From contig JBEDUI010000042.1 of NCBI GenBank assembly GCA_040414495.1, forward strand, positions 1 to 36,645: a stretch of DNA of 36,645 nt, written 5' to 3'. Source of the stretch: DATAVB01 sp040414495 (GTDB lineage: Bacteria; Actinomycetota; Actinomycetes; Mycobacteriales; QHCD01). Shown here one piece after another: positions 21,759 through 29,312 of the stretch. The translations under genes and the position numbers were made by a program. Position 1 is the first letter of the stretch; each line of letters begins with the position of its first letter. The notes under the pieces are model-generated. The model ran no database searches, was not told the origin of the DNA, and saw only the letters and a program-made list of their open reading frames with translations.

Positions 21759-22232
21759 TCAGCTCACCTGCGCGGGAGACTCACCGACGGCGACGATCGT
21801 CACACTGCGCTCGCCCTGCGGCGTGCGGTACGAGACGGTCTGCCCGGCGGTGGCACCCAACAGCGCCTGTCCCAGCGGCGAGGTCGGCGTGACGACGTCG
21901 ACATCGTCGTCGACCTCGGCCAGCGCGCCCACGACGTACCGCTCGGGAGTGCCGTCGCCGAAGTCGATCAGCACGACCTCGCCCTCGCGGACCGTGCCGT
22001 CGTGTGTCGTCTCGGCATGGGGCCGGTTGGCCGCGTCGAGCCGGTCAACGAGGCGCCGGATCCGGACGTCGAGTTGCTCGACATCGAATTCGCGCATCGT
22101 GCGCTCGGCCTGGTCGGCAGCGTCCTTGCCCTCGGTGCCGGACACCAACTCCAACAGGCGCGACCGCTCGGCCTCCAACTCGGAAAGCTCGTCCTGCAGC
22201 CGGCCACGCGTTTCGGGGGAAAGCACAGACAT
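21759..22232 (-). CDS. greA: GreA/GreB-family transcript cleavage factor
   Basis: 157 residues, the usual Gre length. Residues 1-72 are a helical hairpin (LSPETRGRLQDELSELEAERSRL, then TMREFDVEQLDVRIRRLVDRLDA) that would reach the RNA polymerase secondary channel, with acidic residues at the tip region (TEGKDAADQAE). Residues 75-157 are the FKBP-like C-terminal domain (GEVVLIDFGDGTPERYVVG, VVTPTSPLGQALLGATAGQTVSY, VTIVAVG). GAGGG precedes the ATG. The tip differs from classic GreA, so it may be a paralogue that modulates polymerase without strong cleavage. Confidence 0.85.
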   Translation of the reverse strand: MSVLSPETRGRLQDELSELEAERSRLLELVSGTEGKDAADQAERTMREFDVEQLDVRIRRLVDRLDAANRPHAETTHDGTVREGEVVLIDFGDGTPERYVVGALAEVDDDVDVVTPTSPLGQALLGATAGQTVSYRTPQGERSVTIVAVGESPAQVS

Positions 22233-22618
22233 CGCAACCCTCGCTCACTTCACGTTGAACCACTCGACAACGCTGACCAACGTGGCTGAACCCGGCACTG
22301 TTCCCGTTCGGCAAATCTTTAGGAAACCTGTCAGGTTTGTCACGGCGCGTATTCAGCTGGGCCGACAAAATCAGTTGCGCGCAGCCGACTGCTGACGCTG
22401 CGTGCGGGGATAGATCAGCCGCAATAGTGGCGAATCGGCGTGCTTGGTATTCATTACCCATCGGTAGAGGGTGTGTCCTTCATGAGGTAGGGGTCGGCGA
22501 TGTGCGGTAATCGGAGATTGGCGAGTCCGCTTGACGCGCCGAGTACAAGAGAATTGCCGTTTATCGAAAACAAGGAGCCCTTCCCGGTGCCCGCATCCGG
22601 CCATCCACAAGCGACGCG
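22233..22618. other. Divergent intergenic region with a palindrome
   Basis: These 386 bases separate greA (leftward) from the hydrolase (rightward). Apart from a perfect 7+1+7 palindrome at 22324-22338, I see only weak promoter-like sequence (TTGACG at 22531) and no supportable coding frame. Confidence 0.5.
22324..22338. promoter_or_regulatory. Palindromic operator-like site
   Basis: AAACCTG, T, CAGGTTT is a perfect inverted repeat about 92 bases upstream of the greA start. Size and symmetry fit a TetR- or MarR-type operator, but no such regulator is encoded in the window. Confidence 0.4.
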
Positions 22619-23938
22619 ATGAAGTTCGGCAAAAGCTCGTCCTCATCCACACCGGCCCCCAGTAAGGAATCCCGGCCGTGGCTTCGCCGGTCACTGTGGA
22701 CGGTCGTGGCTGTCATCGTGGCGGTGCTCATTGGATACGGGGCAATCGTCGGTGTTGCGGTGCTCACAGCAAAGCCGGCTTTGTTCCTCGCCGCTGGGCT
22801 GATCATCTTCGCTCTGGCAAATGCGGTCGGAATTTCGCTGGCTACCAAATCGGTGAGTCGCGGCGGCCGGATCACCACGTATGTCGTCTCGACCCTGATC
22901 GTGATCGCGCTCGCGGTAGCCGGCGTGGTGCCGCGTGCGCATCAGCACCAGGACACGGCCCGACCGGTCGCCGGAATGCGGTACTGGGATCTGCCGACCG
23001 GGTCGCGGTTGGCCTACGTACACCTGCCTGCCACCGGTACCCGTCGCTCCACCCCGGTCATCGTGCTGCAGGGCGGGCCCGGCGTCTCCGACCTCGCCGG
23101 TGACGCCCGGTATTTCCGTCCGCTGACCAACGACGGCTTCGACGTGTACGTCTACGACCAGATCGGGTCCGGGCATTCGGGCCGGCTGACCGACCCGAGC
23201 AACTACACGCTGAACCGCGACGTATCCGATCTGGAGGCGATCCGGCACACGATAGGTGCGCCGACCGTGGCGCTGGTCGGGAATTCTTACGGCGCATTGC
23301 TGGGCTCGGCGTATATGGCGCGGTACGGACGGAACGTGAGCCGCGCGGTCTTCGCCTCGCCCACCGACCTGAAGCCCTCTCAGTTCACCGCCAGCACGAT
23401 CAACCGGCTCTCCAACGGCGAGCTGCGGGGACTGTTCAGCCGACTGGTCCGGCCCCGGACGTTGCTGGCGTACACACTGTTGCAGGTCAATCCGCAGGCC
23501 GCGCACAACTTCGCTGGGGACGCCGAGATGGACACCCGGTTCGACCAGATCTACCGGCAGTCGCAGGCGGCCCAGCACTGCAAGAGCGCGTCTTTGGGGC
23601 CGAAGCTGACCGGCCTGGGTTTTTATGCCAACGGCTACCCCGAGTCGGCCGGGGCAAAACCGCACGCCGATTTCCGTACCGCATTGGCCAAGGCGGCCGC
23701 ACCGGTCATGGTGATCAAAGGCTCGTGCGATTACCTGTCCTGGTCCTCGGGCATCGGATACCTCAAGGCGTTCCCGCATTCGACGCTGGAATACGTCCAC
23801 AATGCGGGAAACGATCTCTATCACGACCAGCCCGAGACCGTGCTCGGCCTGATCCGCGCCTTCCTCGGCGGACGTACCCTCCCGCAACAGCCGTACGTCG
23901 GCACGAAGAAACCCGGCGACTACCAGGGACCCAATTAA
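22619..23938 (+). CDS. Membrane-anchored alpha/beta hydrolase
   Basis: 439 residues. After a Ser-rich cytoplasmic start, three hydrophobic helices (27-49, 54-74, 87-105) anchor the protein. An alpha/beta hydrolase domain follows from about 117 to 425. The oxyanion motif VLQGGPGVSD (149-158), YDQIGSGHSGR, and nucleophile Ser223 in LVGNSYGALLGS point to the proline iminopeptidase-like branch of peptidase family S33. A C-terminal Asp (KGSCDYLSW) and His (DLYHDQPET) can complete the triad. The catalytic domain is probably outside the membrane. The substrate is unknown; peptides or small esters are possible. Confidence 0.85.
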   Translation: MKFGKSSSSSTPAPSKESRPWLRRSLWTVVAVIVAVLIGYGAIVGVAVLTAKPALFLAAGLIIFALANAVGISLATKSVSRGGRITTYVVSTLIVIALAVAGVVPRAHQHQDTARPVAGMRYWDLPTGSRLAYVHLPATGTRRSTPVIVLQGGPGVSDLAGDARYFRPLTNDGFDVYVYDQIGSGHSGRLTDPSNYTLNRDVSDLEAIRHTIGAPTVALVGNSYGALLGSAYMARYGRNVSRAVFASPTDLKPSQFTASTINRLSNGELRGLFSRLVRPRTLLAYTLLQVNPQAAHNFAGDAEMDTRFDQIYRQSQAAQHCKSASLGPKLTGLGFYANGYPESAGAKPHADFRTALAKAAAPVMVIKGSCDYLSWSSGIGYLKAFPHSTLEYVHNAGNDLYHDQPETVLGLIRAFLGGRTLPQQPYVGTKKPGDYQGPN

Positions 23939-24017
23939 TCTTTTACTCGCCGTTTAATGGGCCCGACAATTCCCGGCAATTGAACGCACACAAAGCACAG
24001 CGGGCCCCTCTGATTTG

Positions 24018-24169
24018 TTGATCATGAGGTTCCCTGCGCGACACGCCGACAATTCTGTTGGACGCACAAAATTCGGCTGCTCGCGCGAGCCGCCCTAGTT
24101 GATCATGAAGTTCCCTGCGCGACACGCCGACGACACGCCGACAATTTCGCAGCGAACCTCATGATCAAC
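24018..24169. repeat. TTGATCATGA palindromic repeats
   Basis: TTGATCATGAGGTTCCCTGC (from 24018) and TTGATCATGAAGTTCCCTGC (from 24099) are both followed by GCGACACGCCGAC; the second copy has an extra internal ACACGCCGACG. An inverted copy CGCAGCGAACCTCATGATCA (from 24148) can pair with either, giving a stem of about 20 bp around a loop of some 28 bases for the second copy. Confidence 0.8.
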
Positions 24170-24342
24170 ACGCGGCGCGGGGCGGAAGCAGCTGCGCGGT
24201 GGCTCGGCGTGCGCGGTGGCTCGGCGTGCGCGGCAACCCGCCGGTCGCGCGGCGCGGCGGCTCGGCAACCCGCCGGTCGCGTGGCCGGCCGGCTCGGCGG
24301 CGCGACAACTCGACGGCTCGGCGGCCGCGCTCGGGTCCTGAT

Positions 24343-24673
24343 TGCAGCGACCGTGACACCACGGCGGCTTTGGCCGGCCGCGCTTGCGCCCCCGTTGCAG
24401 CGAACGTGACACCACGGCGGTTTCGACGACCAGAAAACGACCCTGTCGTCACGCTCGCTGCACATCCGGTGCGACGGGCTTACGCGCGCAGGCTTCTGAT
24501 TGCAGTCTCACGAGCCAGGATTGAGATTGCGGTCTCGCGCAGAGTTCTGGTTGCGGTCTTGGCGCGCAGGGTTCTGGTTGCCCTCTCGCGCGCACGAACA
24601 CTTAGTTGCAGCGAACGTGACACCACGGCCGTTTTGAGGACCAGAAAACGACCCTGTCGTCACGCTCGCTGCA
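24343..24673. repeat. TGCAGCGAACGTGAC palindromic repeats
   Basis: Left arms TGCAGCGAACGTGACACCAC occur at 24396 and 24607, with a lone variant (CGACCGTGAC) near 24343. Right arms CCTGTCGTCACGCTCGCTGC end at 24461 and 24672. The segment from the loop (GACCAGAAAACGACC) through the right arm is identical in both complete copies, which lie 211 bases apart. The left arm is the same sequence that starts each unit of the 52-bp array. Confidence 0.85.
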
Positions 24674-24844
24674 CATCCGGTACGGCCGGCTTGCGGGCGA
24701 TTCGAGAACGTTGGCGGCTAGCGTTCGGGAACGCTGGCAGCGCTGCCGGCGACACAGCGTCGATCGGTTGCCCGCCGGCCGAAGGCTGACGGCACCGCGA
24801 GGACCTTGGCGACACAGCGGCGATCCGCCGTTGCCCGCCGACGG

Positions 24845-26089
24845 TTAGCGGCCGCTGCCGAAGGGGTCGTCGGGATCGGTCGGCTGCTCCGGTTCGGCCG
24901 CCGAAGACTCCGAAGCGCCAGAGTCCGAAGCGCCAGACTCCGAAGCGCCAGAGTCCGAGGCGTTGGTCTCCGCGGCATCGGATTCTGAGGTGTCGGCCCG
25001 GGCCGCCTGCTCCCAGGTGTCGGTCGGCTCCGCATCCGGTTGCTCGGCACCGCCGGGCTGCTGGCCGTTGGTCATCCGACGGAACCAACCGGACAGGCCC
25101 AGGCCCTCGGCGGCCGAGCCGAACGTGTCGGTGACCTGCCGCAGCGCCCCGACCAGCTGGTCACCGGAATTCTCGAACCGCTCGCGGTACCCGCGGGCCG
25201 CGTCGCGGGCGTCGTCGGCCATGTTGGCGCTGCCGTCATCGGCCCGGCGCGGATAATCCCCGGCGATGATCCGTTCGTAATCACCGGACTCGATCCAGCG
25301 GCGGATCTCGGCCGCCCGGACCGCAGTGAACGGGTGCGAACTGCGTTCGGTGTTCAGCAGCTTGAGGATTCCGTCGCGCAGCGTGCCGGCGTTTTCATAC
25401 TCCTCGGCCTGGGCCAAGAACGCCTCAGTGTCCATTTCGGACAGATGGGCGCCGCCAGCCAGTTTCATGTGTGCACGCCGCGTCGCTTCCGGGTCCTGAC
25501 AGGCCAGCAAGCCGGCCCGGTCGGCCGACAGCTCCGACTTGCGCTCCCATTCCCGCAAAGCCGAGATCACGACCCGTAGCCCCACACCGCCGATCGGAAT
25601 CCAACCGACCAGCGAGGCCAGGTTCAGCAGGTGCATTAACAGCGTGCGATACAACGTGTGCCCGGACATGGCGTGGCCGAGCTCATGGCCGAGTACGAAC
25701 CGCAGCTCGTCGGCGTCCATCAGGTCGACCAGCCCGGACGAGAGCGCGATGAACGGCTTGTCGACACCGAGGGTCGTCGCCTGCATGAACGGGTCGGCGG
25801 CGACGTACAGCTCCGGGCGCTCCTCGGCGTCCAGCACACCCAGGACGTCGTTGAACAGCTCGTTGATCTCGGCGAACTGCCGCTCGTCGACCCGCACCGC
25901 CGAGGCCAGGTACGCCAACCGGTACTGCCGCTCCTTCAACATGCCCGAAGCGACCCTGATCAGCTGGTCGAAGCCGGTCATGCTGCGCAACGCGGTGAGC
26001 GCGGTCCGGTCAGCCGGATGTTCGAAGGCGCGCGAGCTGATCTGGCTCAGGATCACGCGTCCGCCAGTATCGATGATCTCGTCGGTCAT
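24845..26089 (-). CDS. M48-family metalloprotease with low-complexity tail
   Basis: 414 residues. The zinc motif HELGH (135-139) lies in ELRFVLGHELGHAMSGHTLYR, and the third ligand is the Glu in ERKSELSADRAG. A hydrophobic stretch (LLMHLLNLASLVGWIPIGGVGLRVVI) follows the HELGH helix. Upstream, FMQATTLGVDKPFIALSSGLVDLM is typical of the family. From about residue 340 the chain is acidic and repetitive (SGASESGASDSGASESSA), likely disordered. HtpX-like M48 enzymes degrade misfolded membrane proteins. GGAGAG lies before the ATG. It is divergent from the MFS gene. Confidence 0.9.
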   Translation of the reverse strand: MTDEIIDTGGRVILSQISSRAFEHPADRTALTALRSMTGFDQLIRVASGMLKERQYRLAYLASAVRVDERQFAEINELFNDVLGVLDAEERPELYVAADPFMQATTLGVDKPFIALSSGLVDLMDADELRFVLGHELGHAMSGHTLYRTLLMHLLNLASLVGWIPIGGVGLRVVISALREWERKSELSADRAGLLACQDPEATRRAHMKLAGGAHLSEMDTEAFLAQAEEYENAGTLRDGILKLLNTERSSHPFTAVRAAEIRRWIESGDYERIIAGDYPRRADDGSANMADDARDAARGYRERFENSGDQLVGALRQVTDTFGSAAEGLGLSGWFRRMTNGQQPGGAEQPDAEPTDTWEQAARADTSESDAAETNASDSGASESGASDSGASESSAAEPEQPTDPDDPFGSGR

Positions 26090-26226
26090 GTGATCTCTCC
26101 GTCGTGGGCTGCGTTGCCGTCTTCATCGTCGCAGGAGGGTGAGGTGCCCCACCACTGGAGTGTAGGTACGGACCAGAAGCGGTCGACTGGGCGCGGCTCG
26201 TCGCAGCCGTCTGCGAACCTGTCTCG

Positions 26227-27438
26227 GTGACATCAGCCGCCATCTCCGCCGCGCCGTTCCCGCTGTTGCGGCGCTCCGCCGCCGCTACCGGCGTCGTCTT
26301 CGCCTTATCCGGTTCACTGTCCTCGACCTGGGTGTCGCGGTTGCCTGAGGTCAGGGCGCATCTGGACGCCGCGACCGGTCCGCTGGGCATCGCGTTGTTG
26401 GGCAGCGCGGTCGGGTCGATCATTTCGACGTTCCTGACCGGGCGGATGGTGCGCCGCTACAGCAGCCGGACTGTGGTCGCGGTGATGTGCGCGTTGTCGA
26501 ACGTGGCGCTGGTCGGTCTGGCTCTGGTGCATTCGGTGGTGCAGCTGGGTCTGGTGCTGGTGGTGTACGGATTCGGGTACGGCTCGTGGGACGTCGCGAT
26601 GAACGTGCACGGCCACGCGGTCGAGGCGGCCGCCGGTCGGCCGTGGATGCCGCGATATCACGCCGCGTGGAGCGTCGGCGGATTTGCCTTTGCCGGCGTT
26701 GGCGCATTGGCCGCCGGCGTGCATCTGCCTATTTCTGTCCACTTTGGACTAGTCGGAATCTGTAGCATGCTAGGCGTTCTGGGCTGCCTGACGTTATTTT
26801 TCGACGACCGCGATGTGCCGGCTGACGATGTACCCGCGGCGCCGGCGGCACGGCTTTTCACGACCCATCTCGTGGTGCTCGGCATCGTCATGGCCTGCGC
26901 GACGCTGATCGAGGGCGCCGCATCGGACTGGCTCGGTATCTATTTCGACGACGTACGGCACGTCGCCCCGGCTGCGGGCGCGGCGGCGTATACGACATTC
27001 GCGGTGGCGATGGCGGCCGGGCGTGGTGCCGGCACGTGGACGATCGCGTGGCTGGGGCGGGGCCGGGCGGTCCGGTTCAGCGGCGTGCTGGCCCTGGTCG
27101 GCGTGGCGCTGCTGTTGCTGTCGCCATTCGTGGCCGGGGCGTACGTCGGGGCCGCGTTGTGGGGCATTGGTACGGCGATCGTCTTCCCGGCCGTGATCAG
27201 TGCCGCCGGCGATACGCCGGGGCGGTCGGCCGAGGCGATTTCGGCGGTGACGCCGATCGGGTACAGCGGCTTTCTGTTCGGTCCGCCGTTGATCGGCCTG
27301 CTGGCCCAGGGGATCGGCCTCAACCGGGCGTTGTGGGTGGTCGGCGCGCTGGCCGTGGTGATGGTCGTATGCGCCGGCGCGGCCCGGGAACGGGTGCACA
27401 CGCCACCGGCCGAGCAGACTCAAGGGGGCGAGGTGTAG
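26227..27438 (+). CDS. Major facilitator superfamily transporter, YbjJ-like
   Basis: 403 residues starting at GTG 26227, with twelve hydrophobic helices. The first loop LSSTWVSRLPEVRAHLDAATGPLGIALLG matches the YbjJ group in the SRLPEVR and GPLGIALL blocks. GRMVRRYSSRTV is the loop 2-3 basic motif of MFS proteins. A second cluster NVHGHAVEAAAGRPWMPRYHAAWSVGGFAFAG is also typical, here read as HAVEAAAGR and YHAAWSVGGF. Mid-protein FDDRDVPADDVPAAPAARLF is the cytoplasmic linker between halves. The substrate is unknown; sugars and export roles have been proposed for relatives. Confidence 0.88.
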   Translation: MTSAAISAAPFPLLRRSAAATGVVFALSGSLSSTWVSRLPEVRAHLDAATGPLGIALLGSAVGSIISTFLTGRMVRRYSSRTVVAVMCALSNVALVGLALVHSVVQLGLVLVVYGFGYGSWDVAMNVHGHAVEAAAGRPWMPRYHAAWSVGGFAFAGVGALAAGVHLPISVHFGLVGICSMLGVLGCLTLFFDDRDVPADDVPAAPAARLFTTHLVVLGIVMACATLIEGAASDWLGIYFDDVRHVAPAAGAAAYTTFAVAMAAGRGAGTWTIAWLGRGRAVRFSGVLALVGVALLLLSPFVAGAYVGAALWGIGTAIVFPAVISAAGDTPGRSAEAISAVTPIGYSGFLFGPPLIGLLAQGIGLNRALWVVGALAVVMVVCAGAARERVHTPPAEQTQGGEV

Positions 27439-27629
27439 CCGGCGCGGATCGGGGCCTCCGGAGAATATGCCGGAGCTACCTGATGTGGCCAGCCGGTTGA
27501 ACGACTCCCGGTTCGAAGTCCCGGAACGGCACGGGGAAATGACTGGCACTGCCGCGAAAGCGATCCTGGTTGGTCCACAGTGGAACGACCGGCCAGCCAA
27601 CTCCGCTGGACTTTATGGACACCCCGAGG
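27439..27629. other. Intergenic gap with a short MPELPDV frame
   Basis: The gap between the MFS gene and the broken toxin holds one frame (27467-27703, plus) whose start, MPELPDVASRL, recalls the N-terminus of Fpg/Nei DNA glycosylases (MPELPEVE) and has GGAG upstream. Similarity ends after about ten residues, so it is not called as a gene. Confidence 0.35.
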
Positions 27630-27899
27630 CTAATGGGTGTGGCCCCGGTAACCGATGTCGTGCGCGCGGACGGCATGCTCCGGCTCAACTATCTCGTAGA
27701 TGATCCGGTACTGGCCTCTGCGTGCGCCGTAGCGGCCGCTAACTCGTTATGGAGCGGTTTCCCTGTCCGCCGGGGATTCTCGGCCAGCGGCACCATAGCA
27801 AAACTCGATTGCGGCCCCAGCGACGCTCTCGGGGAGTTTGGTGGATATGGCCCGGATGGCGGGCGGGGTGAATTCGATGCAGCCGGGCTCGCCGGTCAA
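27630..27899 (-). pseudogene. Frameshifted RelE/ParE-family toxin
   Basis: Read from a TTG at 27899 overlapping the antitoxin stop, the first frame gives IEFTPPAIRAISTKLPESVA and AIEFCYG, a RelE-type N-terminus. The match then continues one base over (PLAENPRRTGKPLHNEL, about 27740-27788) and returns to the first frame as GRYGARRGQYRIIYEIVEPE, ending HDIGYRGHTH and TAG at 27630. The original frame meets TAA at about 27744. A one-base insertion near 27791 and a one-base deletion near 27736 explain this. Unless these are sequencing errors, no intact toxin is made. The family normally cleaves mRNA on ribosomes. Confidence 0.8.
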
Positions 27900-28180
27900 A
27901 CGCTAGCCGCCCGACGCCGGGCAAGGGCGGCCCGTACGGCGGCCTCGTCGTACGTCTCGCCCCGCGCAATGGCGTCTTCGGCGTCGCGGACGTTCTTCAT
28001 GGTCTCGGGATCGGCCAGGGCCTCGATCGTGATCTCGAGCCCTTCGAGTTCTTCGGGCGAGATGAGCACGGCCGCCGGGTGACCATGCCGGGTGATCACG
28101 ACGCGGTCGGGAGTGCGCTCAACATCAGCGACGTACTCCGGCAGATGATCGCGGGCTTCTCCGAGCGGCACCGTAGTCAT
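27896..28180 (-). CDS. Phd/YefM-family antitoxin
   Basis: 94 residues from the ATG at 28180, supported by a TACGCT -10 box seven bases upstream and no Shine-Dalgarno. The N-terminal DNA-binding fold has MTTVPLGEARDHLPEYVADV, then RVVITRHGHPAAVLISPEELEGLE, the Phd/YefM signature. The C-terminal part (ALADPETMKNVRDAEDAIARG) would wrap the toxin and block its active site; it normally also represses its own promoter. The stop overlaps the start of a frameshifted toxin gene, so this antitoxin may now be an orphan regulator or retain protection against related toxins. Confidence 0.88.
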   Translation of the reverse strand: MTTVPLGEARDHLPEYVADVERTPDRVVITRHGHPAAVLISPEELEGLEITIEALADPETMKNVRDAEDAIARGETYDEAAVRAALARRRAASV

Positions 28181-28187
28181 GCGATTG

Positions 28188-28193
28188 AGCGTA
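28188..28193 (-). promoter_or_regulatory. -10 hexamer of a leaderless promoter (antitoxin)
   Basis: TACGCT on the minus strand lies seven bases before the antitoxin ATG at 28180. The same hexamer with the same spacing precedes the epimerase at 7641. Confidence 0.45.
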
Positions 28194-28317
28194 GCCAGAA
28201 GGGACGCCAAAGTCGCGCGGTCTATAGCTTGCATAGCGGGGACTCTGTCCGATCCGCCCGCTTCCCGAATTCGGCGGAACCAGTCACCCCAGCCAGCCAC
28301 GACATCAAGCCCAGCCA

Positions 28318-29223
28318 TTACTCGGCGGCGGACACCGGTTCATCCCGCGCGGCGGCGAGGCTGTCCACCCAATACGTCACCAGCGCTCTGGCGAGGCTGC
28401 CGTCCGGATCGTGGTCGGGATTGACCTCGGTAATGGTGAGGCAGGCCAGCTGGGGATACCGGGCCGCGGCTTCCAGCGCGTCGAAGGTGTCCGGAATGGA
28501 CAGACCGCCCTCGTACCGGGGACAGTCAGCCAACGGGAAATCCGCGTAATCAATGACATCGACATCGAAATGGCAAATCAACGCCTCTTTATCCCGCAGC
28601 CGGAGCAGATCCTGCTCGGCCCGTTCGCCCGCCGTACCGGCCGGGATATCGGTGACCGGCGCGCCGTACAGGCCGTGGCCGGCGTATCGCCGCCACTGCC
28701 CGGCCGACAACCGCGCCGGATGGAATCCGAACAGCACCAGGTCATCCGCCGCCACAAGCGGCGCCTCCCCGGCCAACTCAGGGTCGCCGTCGCCCAGCAG
28801 GTGTGCGACGCCGCACCTGTCGAGCACACCCGGGCCGTCCTGTGGTGTGTCCAGATCCGCGTCACCGTCGAGATAGAACAGGCCCACCCGGCCCTGCTGG
28901 CGTAGCCCGGCCACGGCGCCGAGTACGAGCGTGCAGTCGCCACCCAGCAGCACCGCGGTTTCACCGGCGGCCCACGCCGCGGCGACCGCATCGGCGACCT
29001 GCCGTACCGACTCGCGTACCGCGGGTAGGTTGCGCGCCCCGGACGGCGCCGCCGCGGTCGCGAACTGGTGGGCCGGAAGATCACCGGCATCATCGAACGG
29101 AATGCCGGCGGCCGAGAGCGCATCGGTCAGTCCCGCCAGCCGAAGCGCGTCCGGGCCCCGCTCGACACCGGGCGCATGCGCACCGGCGCTGCTGGGCACC
29201 CCGATCAGCCGTAGTCGTTTCAT
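28318..29223 (-). CDS. Arginase-family protein with altered metal ligands
   Basis: 301 residues with the ureohydrolase fold: PSSAGAHAPGVERGPDALR at the N-terminus, VLLGGDCTLVLG (about 91-102), FYLDGDADLDTP (116-127), CHFDVDVIDYADFP (217-230) and a C-terminal ITEVNPDHDPDG. Arginases, agmatinases and formimidoylglutamases bind two Mn ions through GGDH, DAHxD and DxD. Here the first His is Cys97 and the second is Asp121, while Asp119, 123, 220 and 222 remain. The change looks like a subfamily feature, not decay, since flanking blocks are intact. Whether it hydrolyses guanidino compounds is uncertain. GGGGG precedes the ATG. Confidence 0.85.
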   Translation of the reverse strand: MKRLRLIGVPSSAGAHAPGVERGPDALRLAGLTDALSAAGIPFDDAGDLPAHQFATAAAPSGARNLPAVRESVRQVADAVAAAWAAGETAVLLGGDCTLVLGAVAGLRQQGRVGLFYLDGDADLDTPQDGPGVLDRCGVAHLLGDGDPELAGEAPLVAADDLVLFGFHPARLSAGQWRRYAGHGLYGAPVTDIPAGTAGERAEQDLLRLRDKEALICHFDVDVIDYADFPLADCPRYEGGLSIPDTFDALEAAARYPQLACLTITEVNPDHDPDGSLARALVTYWVDSLAAARDEPVSAAE

Positions 29224-29312
29224 CCGCCACCCCCGTCGGCCGGTCCAACCAGTGGCCCCAGCGTCCAGCTACTCGCCGCGCGGGTGCAAGACCTCACCAG
29301 GCTGGATATCGG

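Larger units (their letters stand above)
23939..24844. other. Convergent 906-bp repeat-rich gap
   Basis: There is no supportable gene in either strand: frames here are Arg/Ala-rich shadows. The region holds two kinds of palindromic repeat (24018-24169 and 24343-24673), a degenerate run of about 26-34-base repeats around GGTTCTGGTTGCGGTCTC at 24480-24600, and a 60-base-period direct repeat of GGCGACACAGCG at 24748 and 24808. Confidence 0.7.

Noticed and set aside
21395..21892. 165-residue plus-strand frame through the 27-bp repeats giving RDLARTEPQ-type peptides
   Set aside because: It overlaps the TNT gene and greA, and its repetitive peptides follow from the DNA repeat; no start or domain supports it.
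27499..27520. tRNA T-arm-like GGTTCGAAGTCCC
   Set aside because: The flanking bases do not form the 5-bp stem and no acceptor, D or anticodon arms are found upstream.
27570..28082. 170-residue plus-strand frame across the toxin-antitoxin locus
   Set aside because: It is antisense to the clearly recognisable RelE and Phd sequences and has no family features.
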